The notes below the pieces were generated by a model that did no database searches, was not told where the DNA came from, and was given only the letters and a program-made list of their open reading frames with translations. DNA of 64,000 nucleotides from Amoebidium appalachense (lineage: Eukaryota; Ichthyosporea), in contig CAVNZM010000004.1 of assembly GCA_963693365.1 (NCBI GenBank), positions 11,160,001 to 11,224,000 of the forward strand, read 5' to 3'. A program made the translations under genes and the position numbers. Of the stretch, positions 1 through 17,093 are shown piece after piece. Each line of letters opens with the position of its first letter. Position 1 is the stretch's first letter.

Positions 1-711
1 CCTACGCGCGGGCGTCATGGTGAGGCACGCAGCACACCGGCAGGGACCAAATACCTAAGTACTACACTTCCCAATACCCGGCCAGACTATCCGGTATAGA
101 GACCTTGCAGGTGATTCTGTGACGAACACTGACAAACACAGCAAGGCAGTGTCGCCGCTGAACGGTTGAAGGCACCCTTTGTACTTCACTGCGATGCAGC
201 AACATGCACGGGGCCGAGATAACCTGCCGAATTCAGTTGGATAGTTCTTAGGATAAGGGTGACTTGGGTCATCGGGGTGTCACGACTCCTGAGTGAATCA
301 CTCGACTGTGTTTTAGCATGCTTAAGCACATGTGGGTGATAAATCTTTTGTTAGTTTAGGAGCCACGGCCCTGCCCTCTGTGTTCAGAGGGCCGTGTTAG
401 GAACTCCCCTTTAGCTGTGACTCGGAGCAAAAAGGTGCAATACATGCTGTTTATCATAAACAAAAGTTATTTGAAAAGCTTGTGATAATCCACAAAATGC
501 GGTTTCAGGACCAAACTAGGAGGATTGCGTACTTCTTTTTGATTGGTGTAAACAGTACCATTAGTGCAGTATTAGCCAACCACAATGAGAATGATGGCTG
601 CTTTCTGCTCTAGGAGGTTTTATGTATTTGCCACTGGCTGCCAGAAGAAGACTTTTGCGCACTGAAAACCATACCACTTAGTCAATATTATACTTCTTAT
701 TCTCTGTAGAA
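1..711. other. Upstream region, no gene recognised
   Basis: No conserved coding sequence was recognised on either strand. A pyrimidine-rich stretch ending in ctctgtag lies two bases before the ATG at 712, so a 5' UTR exon or an upstream coding exon of the asparaginase gene could end in an intron here. I could not identify that exon. Confidence 0.5.
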
Positions 712-4356
<3,645 letters not shown>

Positions 4357-4552
4357 ACCCCACCCCGTCTCCCAATTCATTCAGGCAGTCACACATGTGC
4401 AAAAGACGGTTTCGCTAGTGTGTGCCCCCCTCTCTCGCACTCACATACACTCTCTCCCTCCCCCCCTCCCTCCCTCCCTGTCGATATCTCCCTCCCTATC
4501 TCCCTCCCTCCCTCCCTCCCTCCCTCACTCTCTCTTTCCTCCCCCCCCCCTT

Positions 4553-4584
<32 letters not shown>

Positions 4585-5026
4585 TCCTCCCTCCTAGTCC
4601 TATCCAGCTTCCCGTCCATAATGAATTTTAACGTTTTTCTCACGTGTCTACCGTACACGTTTTCCTGTTTGGTGTATAGGCAGTAAGAAAAACGAAGAGT
4701 GTACACTATGTATTTACTGCAAGTAATTTAGCATTCACATTATGTAAATTCCAGGTGGTGTGTAAGGAAGGACTCCAGGTTTAGCCTACAAAGTACAGCA
4801 AATACTTAGCGTGAGGTGATACGACACACGCGCCTCCATATATATCCATATAGCACAACGGTGGCTGGGCAAAACCTTCAAAGACTGACCATGTGTCTGT
4901 TACAAATTTGAGCCATGGAAACACCGTTAAATGTCAATGTATGTAGCACACGGTACATGGTACTGTCTTCTTGGTTTTCCGGTCTCGAGCTCCATGATGG
5001 GTTCAACCCCGCCTTCGAACCCCCCC

Positions 5027-5057
<31 letters not shown>

Positions 5058-5489
5058 ACACGGGGAGGCCCCACCCACCAATATAACCACCAAGTATATT
5101 GCAATCCATAGTCCATCTGCAAGTGTTGACCCATGCATAGCTTATTCAGATCTGATCGGGCCACACATCAACCCACCCAAGCTCAGATTACAAGGTCGCA
5201 GCAAGAGAGAATTGTCCCCATCCCCCCCCAGCTTCAAATTTTGCAGTCATGAAAACATTCTATGAACATTACCACGTGCACACACACACCACTTTTGCCT
5301 CCCCCCCCCCCCCCGTGGGCCCCTACATGTACGTACATAATAACATCGCGCTTCGTCATAGTACTCCGGATTTCGAACATAATATGCTCTTATGTTATGT
5401 TCTACTGTGCAACAACTGCTCGACGATCCATGGAAGAAGCTTTTCTTCCTTCTTTGAATTATTGGAAGCCCCCCGGGGGGGAGGGAGAA

Positions 5490-5521
<32 letters not shown>

Positions 5522-7150
5522 AGCTTTGCGACGGTCTGTACGATGAATTTAATTACAAAAAAAAAAAAAAAAAATAGTTCGGCCTGGCTATTGTGCGGCT
5601 GTAGTACTAGTGTCCATATATCATCGTTATAAACACCACACTGTGCACATAATATTTTAATTTATCGACCGTGCAGGACTGTGCTTGCACTATAAGGAGC
5701 CTGATCAATCACATGGGGAATGACTGTGCAAACAAACACACGGCACCGAGCATGTTGGTGCTCACCGTGGTGATGGGGTGGTAACTTGGCCTACCTTTTC
5801 TTTCCCCTTTTCTTTTTTTTCTTTTCTTTTCTTCTTCTTCTTCTTCTTCTTCTTCTTCTTCTTCTTCTTTTTTTTTTTTTTTTTTTTTTTTTGTGGTGGT
5901 GGTGGTGGGTGGGGGGGTTGGGGGGGGGGGGGGGGGGGGGGGGTTTTGAATGCGTCAAAAAGTACGAAGTACACAAGAACAAACGGATAACACGATGCAG
6001 AATGCAAGCCATACATAAAGAGTATGCATAATAAGCAGAGCCCATCCTCAGGGGGGGCCCACGTCATCCACAGTACCCGAGTTTCGACCTATTCCCCTCG
6101 TTAACGAAACCCAACTCAGATACTGTTTCACTGGGTACCTGGCGAATAATCTGACAACCTTCTTCACAGGCAACATACACTAATTAGATGTTTATTATTT
6201 GTTAAGTACATTATTGGAGAGAGGAGGTGTTAGGCAACCCGGCCTTGTACAGCCATCACCTGATCAGGAGCCTTTAATATTTATATAACACCGCCGATAC
6301 AACACGGATTTACAAAAGTACATTATCGGGGAGTAAAAGCCCTAGGCACTGAACTCTGCCAGCTCTAAGGGGATAAAGAAAAACGATTCTAAAACTTCCG
6401 AAAGGAGGCTATTCATATTATTTATCTAACCAACCATGCGACTTAACAACTGCTCCAGGCTGGAAGGTAAGAAAAAATACCCTCTGCGGATATGTATGTA
6501 CATATGCAACATCATACAACCAAACTTTCGGGAGATATTCGGGATATATATATATATCTACATGTTTGCGCTATATATTACTTATTATTCAATGTCATCA
6601 CTGACAAAGTTTATATTATCTTCCCTCATGATCCCTCTCTGCCTCCCATCATCTTCGTTACATCTAGAGCCAAGTCTACCCATGTTTTTCAAAGATGAGA
6701 ACAGGTAAGAGAAGGGAGCCAAAAAAAAAAAAAAAGAGAGAAGAAAGAAAAAAGAAATAAAAATAAAAATTGCAAAAGGAATAACCCTGGCGGGTGGAAA
6801 AGAAGAAGTGACTCACCATAACCAAAACCTTGAAAGACAAAAAATCTGGAGTACAGAAACCAAAGTCATTCATATTCTACATTTTCCGCCATAATCCCTT
6901 CATACCAAAGATGAGATATCTCCCACAACACAAGGCAATGCAAGCACATTCATTTTTTTTTTCTTCCAGGTAATGCAACAGATGAAAGACGCACGAACCA
7001 TTGTGTGCATGCAATGCCATTTGCGAGCCACTCTCTGCATAGGGGGGAGGGGGGGGGGGGGGGGTGATTGCTGTTATATTGGGCAAAAAAAGGGGAGAAG
7101 GGGAGGAGGAGGGGGGGGGGGGGGGGGGGGGGGGGGCACGTCCCAGCAGT
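4357..7150. other. Intergenic region, low-complexity tracts only
   Basis: Between the + strand asparaginase gene and the 3' end of the - strand receptor-like gene I see no convincing exon. Contents include C/CT-rich sequence (4445-4590), poly-C (5020-5043, 5300-5314), poly-G (5490-5520), a CTT array running into poly-T and poly-G (5830-5943), repeat copy C, a short repeat of aagtacattat at about 6205 and 6315, and A-rich sequence near 6720-6770. Confidence 0.6.
5944..6080 (+). repeat. Dispersed G-run-associated repeat, copy C (long form)
   Basis: About 135 bases directly after a long G run. It aligns along its length with copy E: shared blocks include AAAGTACGAAGTAC, GAGTATGCATA, a short internal G run and TCCACAGTACC. 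The two long copies are the best guide to the full element. Confidence 0.75.
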
Positions 7151-7341
7151 CTATTCTGAGCGTATTGGCTGGAGCACATGGGGGTTGAAGGCATTTGGGT
7201 GGTGGATATCACCCTTGGACTCGATGGGTGGGTGCATGCGGCTGAGACGGAAGATGGTCACCGCAAACGAGTCCAGGAGGAAAAGGTTCACTAGCGCCTG
7301 TGGGGGTGTGTGTGGGTGCATGGGGGGTGGTTGTTGTGTGT

Positions 7342-7392
<51 letters not shown>

Positions 7393-8470
7393 GGGGGAGG
7401 GGGGAGGAGGGGGGAGTTGGGGAAGGTGGAGAGGGGAGGGGGGAGGGGGGGGGGCAAGGGAGGATAAGAATCTAAATTTACAACGGCTAACAATGCACAT
7501 GAAAGGGGGGGGGGGGGGGGGGCTCTTAAAGGAATCCCAATGCAACATGTTATAGGGCCTACAATGATGACGTAACATGACAGGCGGCCTAATAAGCACA
7601 AACGGGGAGGGGATATAGCACATGATACTAAATAATGTACGGGGAGGGGATACCACATACATACAATGAAAATGTGCAGAGAGGGGATACACGTACGAAA
7701 ACATTGTAATGCATGGGGAAGGGATAGCACAAGCGAAAATCATAGGGGGAACACCTACGATGATAATGTAGTTTGACATGATGACGGTGGAGCACTGCAC
7801 CTGCACCAGAAACACGGCCAGGGCCCAGCCGTACTGAAGCACACTGGTGGCTAGCAGCGACCGCACATTCTGAATGTGGGGGATATGTGGCATTGGTCAG
7901 CATTAGGGATATGTGGGATAGGATTGGTTAGCATTAGGGATATGTGTGGCATTGTGGTTCAGAAAGAGTAGAACAGATTCTCAGTGCGAACGTACAATTA
8001 CAAAATTTGCGGATATGCAAACCAAGGTCATACACAGAGAGAGGGCTATGCAACATAATAAAGCCTAATGCAAACTAACATCCACTATTCCACGTCCTTA
8101 GACTGCATAACACATACCATGCTTGGACCAGCATCCTCTGACACATCTTTGTCGGATATGCAAAAAACACCATTGACACACCTCTGCAAACACTGGTGCT
8201 CAATGGAAGTCATGGAAAACACAGATGCCATCGAAAAATAAAACATGAAAGGTGGCGAGCTTGGTATATGTGGTTTACGAAAAAAACACGGTCTTTATCT
8301 GTACTTGCACCAACCACTACACAAGGTACCCCAGTAGTCTACCTGCCATCCCTTTGTATTTGTTTCATTGTTGCAAGTAGGAGTAGGGGTGTATCTGAGG
8401 GTGGGTGTGGAACTGGATGCAGTTTTATTCTAACTCCAATTTTAAAATATGCCTCTTTTTTTCTTCTTTT

Positions 8471-8512
<42 letters not shown>

Positions 8513-8807
8513 TGGGGGGAGGAGAAGGGTCCACCTGGTGGTAATCGGAGAAAAAAGCCATGACGGACCTCGTTTTCCACACATAGTAGCTGAGCAGAAT
8601 GGTGTACACTGTGTGGCCAAAAAAAGAGGGGAGGTTATGAATGTGTTGGATATACATAAACCACATAAAATGGGAGAGCGGAGGAAGCGGAACAGAAAAG
8701 CCAGACATGATAGGCCGTAAAAATAGCGCAACTTCACCCCAAGGGATACATTGGGTCACAAGGACCTCATCCATGTCCGTGGATGACATGCAAAGGGACA
8801 GGGGAGG

Positions 8808-8851
<44 letters not shown>

Positions 8852-9074
8852 GAGAGAGGGGAGGGGGAGAGGGACAGAGGGGTGGGTGGGGGGGGGGGGG
8901 GGGGGGTTGTTGTTGCTAGTGGAAAAAGCTGGGCGGATTGCATGTAATGTGAGAATGGCGGAGGCAGAATAACGGTCTCACAAGTGCAGGGAGTGACAGC
9001 AACCGCGAATAGAGGTGTGGTGGTGGTGTGTGTGTGTGTATGTGTGTCTTTTTCTTTTTTTCTTTTTTTTTCGG

Positions 9075-9126
<52 letters not shown>

Positions 9127-9267
9127 GGGGAGGGGAGGGGGAGGCAGTGCGTGTGGGTGCGTGCATGCGTGTGTGCGTGCCTACGCGGGTGCTTGTGTAT
9201 GTGTGTGTGTCTGGATGCCTGTGTGTGTGTGCATGTGTGCATGTGTGTGTGTGTGTGTGCGCGCGCG

Positions 9268-9315
<48 letters not shown>

Positions 9316-9836
9316 CGCGCCGGGTGCGTGCATGTGTGCGTGCGTTTATCTCCCTCTGTATGTGGAGAGGGGGGGGGGGAGGGGGGAGGGGGGGGGGGGG
9401 GGGGGGATGCTGACCTGTAGTCCAGCCAAACGTGGAGACGAACATGTAGACGTTGCCCTTGAGAGAGGTGCGGGGGATGAAGAAGCTGGGGATCTCCGTG
9501 CACACATACACTAGCTGTGGCGGGTGGTGGTGGTGGTGGTGGTGGTTGTGTGTGTGTGTTTTGGAGGGGGAGGGAGACGTGGGTAAGTAGATGCAGGGTG
9601 CACGTGTGGATGTGTACAAATTGCGCCAAAAATGTGTTCGGGATAGTATTGGACCGGGACTAACAGTGCTAACACCAGACAAGCAACAGTGTTGGAAATG
9701 ACAATAATGCTTAGAATGTTCCCGATTACAAGAAACACAAGCAAAGGGTGGGGAGGGTGGGGGCGAGGGGGGGAGGTAAGAATGAGTTACACAGAACGAA
9801 GCACACATTCAGGGCATATCAGACAGAGTATGTGGG

Positions 9837-9870
<34 letters not shown>

Positions 9871-9931
9871 CATACGGGGGGAGCACCATACAAAGAATAT
9901 GACACAGGGCTTTTTTTTTTTTTTTTTGTTG

Positions 9932-9984
<53 letters not shown>

Positions 9985-10295
9985 AGGGAAAGGGAGAGGG
10001 TGGGTGGGTGGGAGGGAGACGGGCAGGAACGGAGGGAGAGAGTACTGTAGGGGGGCGAGGTGGTGGGGAGCGGCAAGGCAGAGGGAGACGAGCAGGGTTG
10101 CTTATGCAAGCAAGGTGAGCAAAACGGTGAAGATGTGTGGGGGGGGGAGGGGGGGGGGGGGGGGGCACCAACCAAGATGAGAATGGTGGGTTTGAAATAC
10201 TCCACCAGGCCCTTTGTAACCCTGACCTTCATAAACAGGAGATACAGAAGTCGTAGCCGGGACACCTGTGCAGAGATGAAAAATAGAAGGCAAAG

Positions 10296-10328
<33 letters not shown>

Positions 10329-11025
10329 TGGTGGTGGTGGTGGTGGTGGGGGGGGGGGGGGGAGGGGGGGGGAGAGAAACCAAGGGGAAGGGCGGGGAGG
10401 GGGGAGGGGGGTGGGGAGAGAGGAGGATGGGGGTTACAAATCAGGACCAAGGGGAGATAAGAATAGAAGAGAGGAACAGAGGAACGGGGCACCGGGGGGA
10501 TGGAGACGTCTTGGGGAAGAGAGAGAGGCACACAGAGGGTAGAGACAGGAGACGATAAAGAACTAGAGGTAAAGAATACCGGGGAGAGGTGCTCGGGAAA
10601 GAGGCAGGGTTTTTTTCGTGTGTAACTTTGTACGAGATACGCAATGTCCTTGATGCAACAAAGAGCACACACATCAACAAAAGAGTTGGGGCATGGGGGG
10701 AGAGGGAGGGGGGGGGGGGGGGGGGGGGAAGGGGGGAGAACGGGCGGGAAAAAATACCTCAAAACAGCAACCAGCCTATCGAACGCCGGTTCAATGAAGT
10801 CCTTCTGGTCCTGGCATGTGGCGGCATCAAACACATCCCCCCACAGCTCAAACACACCAAGCACCACCACCGGGTAGCAAGCCAACCCAGACACAAACAG
10901 CTGCACCAGATAGGGCCTACCGCGTGCCTTGATGGCTGATGTGTTGCGGAAGTAGAACACACCCACGGTGATGCCAACGGTGATGAGGAAGTTGAGGAAG
11001 ATCGACGTGAGGCTAGAGTGGGTTG

Positions 11026-11111
<86 letters not shown>

Positions 11112-11693
11112 CGGAGGGGGGGTGCGCTTGGAGGAGGGGATGAGTTTGGAGAGTGGGAGGGTTAGAGTGGGTGGGTGGGTTGGGGGGGGGGGGGGGGGGG
11201 GGGGTGGAGAGGGAGGGGGGAGGCGGAGATGGGAAGTTAGGACAAGGGGTGAGTGGGAGGCGGGAAAGAAGGGGAGTTGGGGGACGGAGGTGATTGGAGG
11301 TCAGCCACGCAAGGAAAGGAATGAAAATAATAATTAGGGAGGGAAGGGAAGGGAGAAGGGTGAGAGAGGGAGCAGGGCAGTACGAAAAGTTTTTAGGGCG
11401 GGGGGATGCATGTGTGGTGTGTTGGCATCATGGGAGAAGGGGAAGGGGGGGGGGGGGGGGGGGGGGGGGAAGAGGAGGGGGGCTCGACAACAGTAAATAT
11501 TAATGCAAAAATGAAAGGCCCATCCCTAGAACCGTTATATATGTGAAAAAAGGGTGGGGGAGGGGGGGAACACCGATAACATGACCGAGACTCCAAACGT
11601 TTGGTCCCTGCGAGTGTGTGTGAATGTGTGTGTGTGGTGTATGTGCGTGTGTGTGTTCGTGCGTGCGTGTATTTGTTTGTGTGTGTGTATGTA

Positions 11694-11724
<31 letters not shown>

Positions 11725-12054
11725 CCATGCCTGTAAGTTTGTGAGTGTGTGTGTGGAGGGGGGCGAGGGGGGGGGGGGGGGGGGGGTAAGAGGAGTATAA
11801 CTTGCATACCTGAGTATTTTGAGTGTTGTTTCAGCATTGTGGTCGCTAACCATAGTGGCCACCATAAAAGGCACATTCAACATAGCAACCACAACAACAA
11901 ACAGGGCAAACATCCACCGCCCAGTCTTTTGAAGAACGGCACCCTCATGCTCTTGGTGCATTATCTTCTCCTGAATGTGTGTGTGTGTGTGTGTGCGAGG
12001 AAAGGGAATTATAAGTCTTGTGGTAGCGGTTTGTGAGGTGGAGAAAAAGGTTGA

Positions 12055-12103
<49 letters not shown>

Positions 12104-12273
12104 CGTGCATGTGTGTGTCTGTGTGCGACACGAGCATGTTCTTAACGTCCGGAGGTGTATATTGTGTATGTATGAGTCCATGTGCAGGTTGTGTGTGTGT
12201 GTGTGTCCGGGTGTCTGTACATGTGTGTGCACATATATGCAGTTGTAGGCGTGTGTGCATGTGCATCTGCATA

Positions 12274-12372
<99 letters not shown>

Positions 12373-12699
12373 ATGTGTGTGGGCGTGTGCATATGTATGT
12401 GCGGGTGTGCATGTGTGTGTGTGTGTGCTTTGTGTGTGTGTGTGTGTGTGTGTGTGGGCGCGTGTGCGCATGTGTGGGTGCATGTGTAGGGCCGTAGTAA
12501 CGTTCCGCCCGTGAACCCCGCCCGTGAACCCGCTGAAATTCTCCTCCCACTTTGCAACGGTTCATGTGCTCAGCCAATTGCGGATGCCCAACAAAACAAA
12601 CACCCACTTCTTTCCTAGTCACCCAAAATGTGGACCACGCATGGGCCATGCACCCCTACTTCCATTTATTCACACCTTAACGCCCTCGCTACCTCCATC

Positions 12700-12731
<32 letters not shown>

Positions 12732-12795
12732 AAAAAAAAAAAAACCACACCCGCACCCACACCTGCACCCACACCCACCCGCCCACCCACCCACC

Positions 12796-12848
<53 letters not shown>

Positions 12849-15134
12849 AGACAACACAGCTTCACAGTCCACGAGAAACTTCCCATGCAATCACGCCCAA
12901 CACATGCATTTAAACACCCACGTGAACATACACACGGTAACGCACGTGCGCACACACGCACACACGCACACACACGCACACACACACATACACACACACA
13001 AACCACACACACACACACACAACACACACATACACCCACACACACACACACACACCCCCCGCCCGCCCGTGCACACATCCACCCATACCCACCCACTCAA
13101 CTCCCTCCCCCCCCCCCCACACACACACACACACCCACCCTCCCACCAATACACACCTGTAAATGCCCCTGGCTAAAGGCATAAAGGTCTCTCCTTCCCA
13201 CATCCTCACCCTCAACAAATCGTGTCGTTAGGATAGACGGGGAGATAACATTGCTGGAATGTGGGAAGTTCTGTGACGGCGCTCCCAACCCCAAATCACT
13301 GCTGGGCATGTGGTGCGGGAACTCGACACTTTCCTTTTTTGGTAAAGTTTCTTGCAACATGATTGGGCTGCTGGGGACGCTTGTTTGCTGTGATATGGGT
13401 GAAGTTAGAACAGGAATAGAATATAAAGAACCCATAGGGAAGGGCACGTTTGGCTGTAGAAAAAAAGAGGATTCCGCGGCAAGAGTGTGGAGTGGGTGAG
13501 AGGTGATAGGAAAGGAGGGGTCTGAGCAAGGTCAAACGAAGAAAAACGGAGGGAGAGAGCAACGCGAGCTCAACTACGTGTCAAGACATGTGTGCGTGTG
13601 TGTCACCCCGTGAGTATGTGCTGTCTTCCCCAGTAAGTGCAACAGCCCTGCGGGTCCCCATAAACTTTCGATCGTTCAAGCTCATCGCAGCACTCCTGTC
13701 TCGACATTCCTACACGCCACCTACATCATTCCTTGGCATAGATTTATGGAAGCATGGGATAGTGGACAAGATGACCAGAGCTAATGCGCTGAAGGCCCGG
13801 GAGGAGGGGGGTATAGAATGCACTATAAAGTACGAAGTACGCATCCATGACAGACAACAGTTTGCAGAGTGCAAAGCCGACATAAGGAGTATGCATAGTG
13901 AGTAGAACCCAACCTTAGGGGGGGCAATGCTTATCCACAGTACCGTGCGTGCGCGCCCGGGGAGGGGGGGGGGGGGGGGGGGGGGGTAATGGGCATGCAG
14001 CACATCAGGGGTAAAATACAAAACACAAGTGAAACCGGCACAGTACATGTTTTAAAGCAATGAAACAAGCACACCAAAGATTTAGCAAAAGGGGGAGGCG
14101 AAAGGGGGCTGCAAGTGGGAATAAAGCAAAGTGGAATGCGGGAGTTGTGTCGTCCAAACCTGAACATCGGTAGGTGGGACTGATGTTTGGCGCACAGATG
14201 GGGTGGAACTGTATCGAACCAATCGGTCCGTGTATCTAGTCGATGCCATGGCTGGGTCTGAGCCGGACAGCACGCCCAGCTGCGTGGGGGGGGGAGGATA
14301 GTACAGACCGTCAGAAAAACTACAATGAGATTGTTCCGTCGCTACTAAGCAATCAACAGCAATCCAAAAGCTTAAGGCACATGTCTGTGAAATGTGTGTG
14401 CAAGTGCATGTGCACTTTGCGGAATTTTTTTTTTTTTTGCACGCTCCAGTGTCTGCTCGTTCTCTCTGTGTGTGCATGACGGGCCATCGTTGTGTACGCA
14501 TGTACGTGTGTGGGCGTTCTAGTGCCTGGGTGTGTACGTGTGTGTCCTTAGTTGTGGCTACGTGTGGGTATGCATCATCTCCCCCTCTCTGTATATTTGT
14601 TGGCATATGTAGCGGAAAGCACCTAAGATTGTTGTGCGCAAATGCAATTCTTTTGTTTGAGTGTCAACATACGTGTTACATCGTAGATTACGCCAGATCC
14701 TCATAGATTTTCAGCAGTAGGCTGCAATTTAGCATACACACACAAACTCGCGCACGCGTGCACACACACACACACTCACTCACACGTACAGGCGCATACA
14801 TGCATACACACACAAACACCTACCCCCCTCTCCCCCCCCCCTCCCCCCCCCCCCACACACACACACATACACACAGCGCGCTACAATACCCCCATAACAC
14901 CAGCGACACCTAAGCTCTCACATCTACACAACCCACCTCTCCTTTTGCAGTATCCTTTAATAATTCATCCACCCTAAGTTGTAGTCCGAGCACGCTTGAA
15001 GCGGAGCTCCTTCTTCTTGCAAACGCACCACCACTCTCACCAGCTCGGTTACGCAAACTGCTTGGCGCCGAGGAAAACCGTAACTTAGTCTTTGGACTAG
15101 TCTGTATTTCAAGGAGTTGCGAGCTATCATCCAT
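7151..15134 (-). CDS. Putative seven-transmembrane receptor-like protein, about 10 exons
   Basis: Exons on the minus strand: 15134-14937, 14279-14160, 13453-13157, 11970-11810, 11012 to 10758 or 10772, 10265-10173, 9514-9415, 8608-8535, 7869-7759 and 7297-7151 (stop TAG). Phases agree at every junction except 11012-exon to 10265-exon. This gives about 513 residues. The first ~200 are Ser/Pro/Arg-rich and probably cytosolic. Then come about seven hydrophobic segments: [105 protein letters not shown] and [16 protein letters not shown]. The layout resembles protist seven-helix proteins of the RGS-GPCR type, but no RGS domain follows the last helix. An extra exon between 13157 and 11970 cannot be excluded. 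The first in-frame ATG (15134) was taken as start. Function is inferred from topology only. Confidence 0.72.
9076..9125. repeat. Poly-G run of 50 (poly-C on the sense strand of the receptor gene)
   Basis: An uninterrupted G run in the intron between the exons at 9514-9415 and 8608-8535. GT-rich sequence at 9150-9330 lies on its high-coordinate side. Confidence 0.95.
9777..9826 (+). repeat. Dispersed G-run-associated repeat, copy D
   Basis: Contains AAGAATGAGTTACACAGAACG and CACACATTCAGGGCATATCAG-like blocks matching the family start (here shortened). It is followed by a G run at about 9841-9867. It lies in an intron of the receptor-like gene. Confidence 0.5.
9934..9983. repeat. Poly-G run of 50
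   Basis: Uninterrupted G run preceded by a T run, intronic to the minus-strand receptor-like gene. Confidence 0.95.
11028..11110. repeat. (GT)n microsatellite
   Basis: About 40 uninterrupted GT units, immediately upstream (minus-strand sense) of the exon starting at 11012. Read on the sense strand it is (CA)n ending close to a ctctag acceptor. Confidence 0.9.
12061..12480. repeat. GT-rich block with a long pure (GT)n core
   Basis: The core at about 12276-12367 is pure GT. It lies in the long intron between the exons at 13453-13157 and 11970-11810. The same intron holds poly-C/poly-A and CA-rich sequence at 12703-13140. Confidence 0.9.
13815..13947 (+). repeat. Dispersed G-run-associated repeat, copy E (long form)
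   Basis: Aligns along its length with copy C, including AAAGTACGAAGTAC, GAGTATGCATA and TATCCACAGTACC. It lies in the receptor-like gene's intron between 14160 and 13453, opposite to the direction of transcription, with a G run starting at about 13967. Confidence 0.75.
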
Positions 15135-15795
15135 GATGCGCCATATAACGTTGAGGTGATGAGTTAGTGCATGCAAAAAACAACAAAATCTATCCAAGTG
15201 AGTAGGAGGTGGAGTTAGGTCTCATGGTTGGTTGATGGCGCCAGCGCTCCACAGATGATAACCCACGTACGCCGTGTAAGATTTTGAGAAAAGGTCAGTC
15301 AGCCCTTGTGAACGTCAGGCTAGTAAAGTCTGCCCCGCAGCAACCCGCTCTCACTTCAAAGCTTGCAATCATAGCAAGAAACTGCCTGTTGCCGAAAAAC
15401 GGGCTGAAAGGCTCCTGGATGTGCAAAGGCGTAGAATTTCTTTGTTGCCTACTAGTTTCAGACAACCCTATTAGTAAACACACAGTAAAAAAACATCACT
15501 ATCCACAGCATTATGGACAGCGTAACGCTATGTCTATGAGAGTTGCTTCTAAGAGCATCTTTTTGTAGTTTGGATCACATCATCTACACAATCATAGCAA
15601 CATCAGACCTACTAAACTTTGAACAACGTATGGTGCACCATAGTACTAATATTAATAAGAGACGTATTATCACAAGTTGTAGTCTTATCGTGTTTGCGGG
15701 CAAACTATGGCGTCATTTGTACACCTTGGAAATCAAGCAAATATAAGGTTACAAAGTAGTACATAATGTAGACTAACATAAGAGCACACGGCCCG
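15135..15795. other. Upstream region of the receptor-like gene, no gene recognised
   Basis: No conserved coding sequence and no long homopolymers. It should contain the promoter of the minus-strand receptor-like gene, but no clear core-promoter motif was found. Confidence 0.45.
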
Positions 15796-16130
15796 CACGG
15801 CCATCTAGAAACACCAGTGCAGCAGTTTTCTCCGCGATACCCGTCGGGCTTTTCTTTCAGCCCGATTCGATAGGATTATATAATATTTACAAATGATTAT
15901 CACTGCATTACGGGCCGTGGTGTGACCTGATTTGGATCTTCAAATTCAATGCACGATTACATATTACATAATTGTCTGGATACGCGGTTGCCATATGCAT
16001 TGGAACATGAAAAGTAGGCCGCAGTCGCCGCACCCCCTTGTGGAATGCAGAATAGCCTTTTTTGGTTAAAATGTTATTATCCCGGGAATGTTAATCGCCT
16101 TAGACGGCCTGGTGTTTCTAGATGGCCGTG
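15796..16130. mobile_element. MITE-like element with 22-bp terminal inverted repeats
   Basis: The left end begins CACGGCCATCTAGAAACACC and its exact reverse complement closes the right end (16109-16130). The perfect match spans 22 bases. The 335-bp element has no transposase frame. GGCCC occurs beside both ends, but one base intervenes on the left, so a target duplication is not certain. It is likely a non-autonomous DNA transposon; superfamily unknown. Confidence 0.8.
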
Positions 16131-16366
16131 GGCCCAGGTTGAACGTCTGGTTGAACGGAGGCCTTGGGTTGTACACATGAGTTGTACACTGTCGACGTGC
16201 AACGTGTGCGACGGTGAACTTGGTGTCGGAACGACCGACAGCAAAAGCAGTTCAGGCGCACGGTCACCAAGCTCAGGTAGGGTGTAGGGTTGCGCAGCAG
16301 GGGCGGTGGGGGTGGGGGGGAGGGGGGGGGCGCGGGGGTCTTGCAAGGGAATCGGGTGGGTAGGGA

Positions 16367-16426
<60 letters not shown>

Positions 16427-17093
16427 CTGTTTGCGTTTTGCTGTGTCACGATAGTGCACAATAGCTAGCTTTTGAATTGTAGGTGATTGGGTGAGGCGAC
16501 TATTGTGGTCCAATAAACGTGAAGTGTGTGCTCGGTAGTGTGCTTACGTTCGTCGAATGTCTGTGTTCGTAGTGCGCTTTATCTTTTAACATGGATTGGC
16601 ACCACAGGGTCCTAGTAGTTTTGCTTGAAGACCTTGTCTTCAAGAAGCTGACGTGTGTTTTTTCCATAAGGCATACAGATGTGTGCACCTTCTTTTGGTA
16701 CCCAATAGGCGGACACGCATGCGGGCTGTGGCATGCGTGCACGTGTATCAACGTGTAAATGGTGTGTGTAATGTGTTTACCATGTACCTAATTTGTCAAA
16801 TAACACCGATTGGGTAGAATATTCTATGAATCAACACAGGCCACTCTCTCCCCTCCCCTTCCTCCCCAACCCCCCTCCCCTCCCCCCCCATCCCAAAGCA
16901 CGCCCATCCGCATTATACAACTCAGAGGTGAAACAAGAAGACCCTGGCGGGGGAAAGAGACAAACGGTTGAATAAATTGCACAAGTAACTACGCAAAGAA
17001 AAAAAAAAGAAAAAAATTGATACATCCTTCCGCTGAAACTGAAGTGTCCACGCCTTACCAACCACCCCAACCCACAGTCAGCCCAAGCCACGA
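16131..17093. other. No gene recognised; contains a 57-base G run
   Basis: A pure G run occupies 16369-16425. By the pattern elsewhere in the window a poly-G on + suggests an intron of a minus-strand gene, but I could not identify flanking exons. Confidence 0.45.

Noticed and set aside
12484-12660. Possible extra exon of the receptor-like gene between 13157 and 11970
   Set aside because: The frame ([14 protein letters not shown]) lacks clear acceptor and donor, and the flanking exons already join in phase without it.
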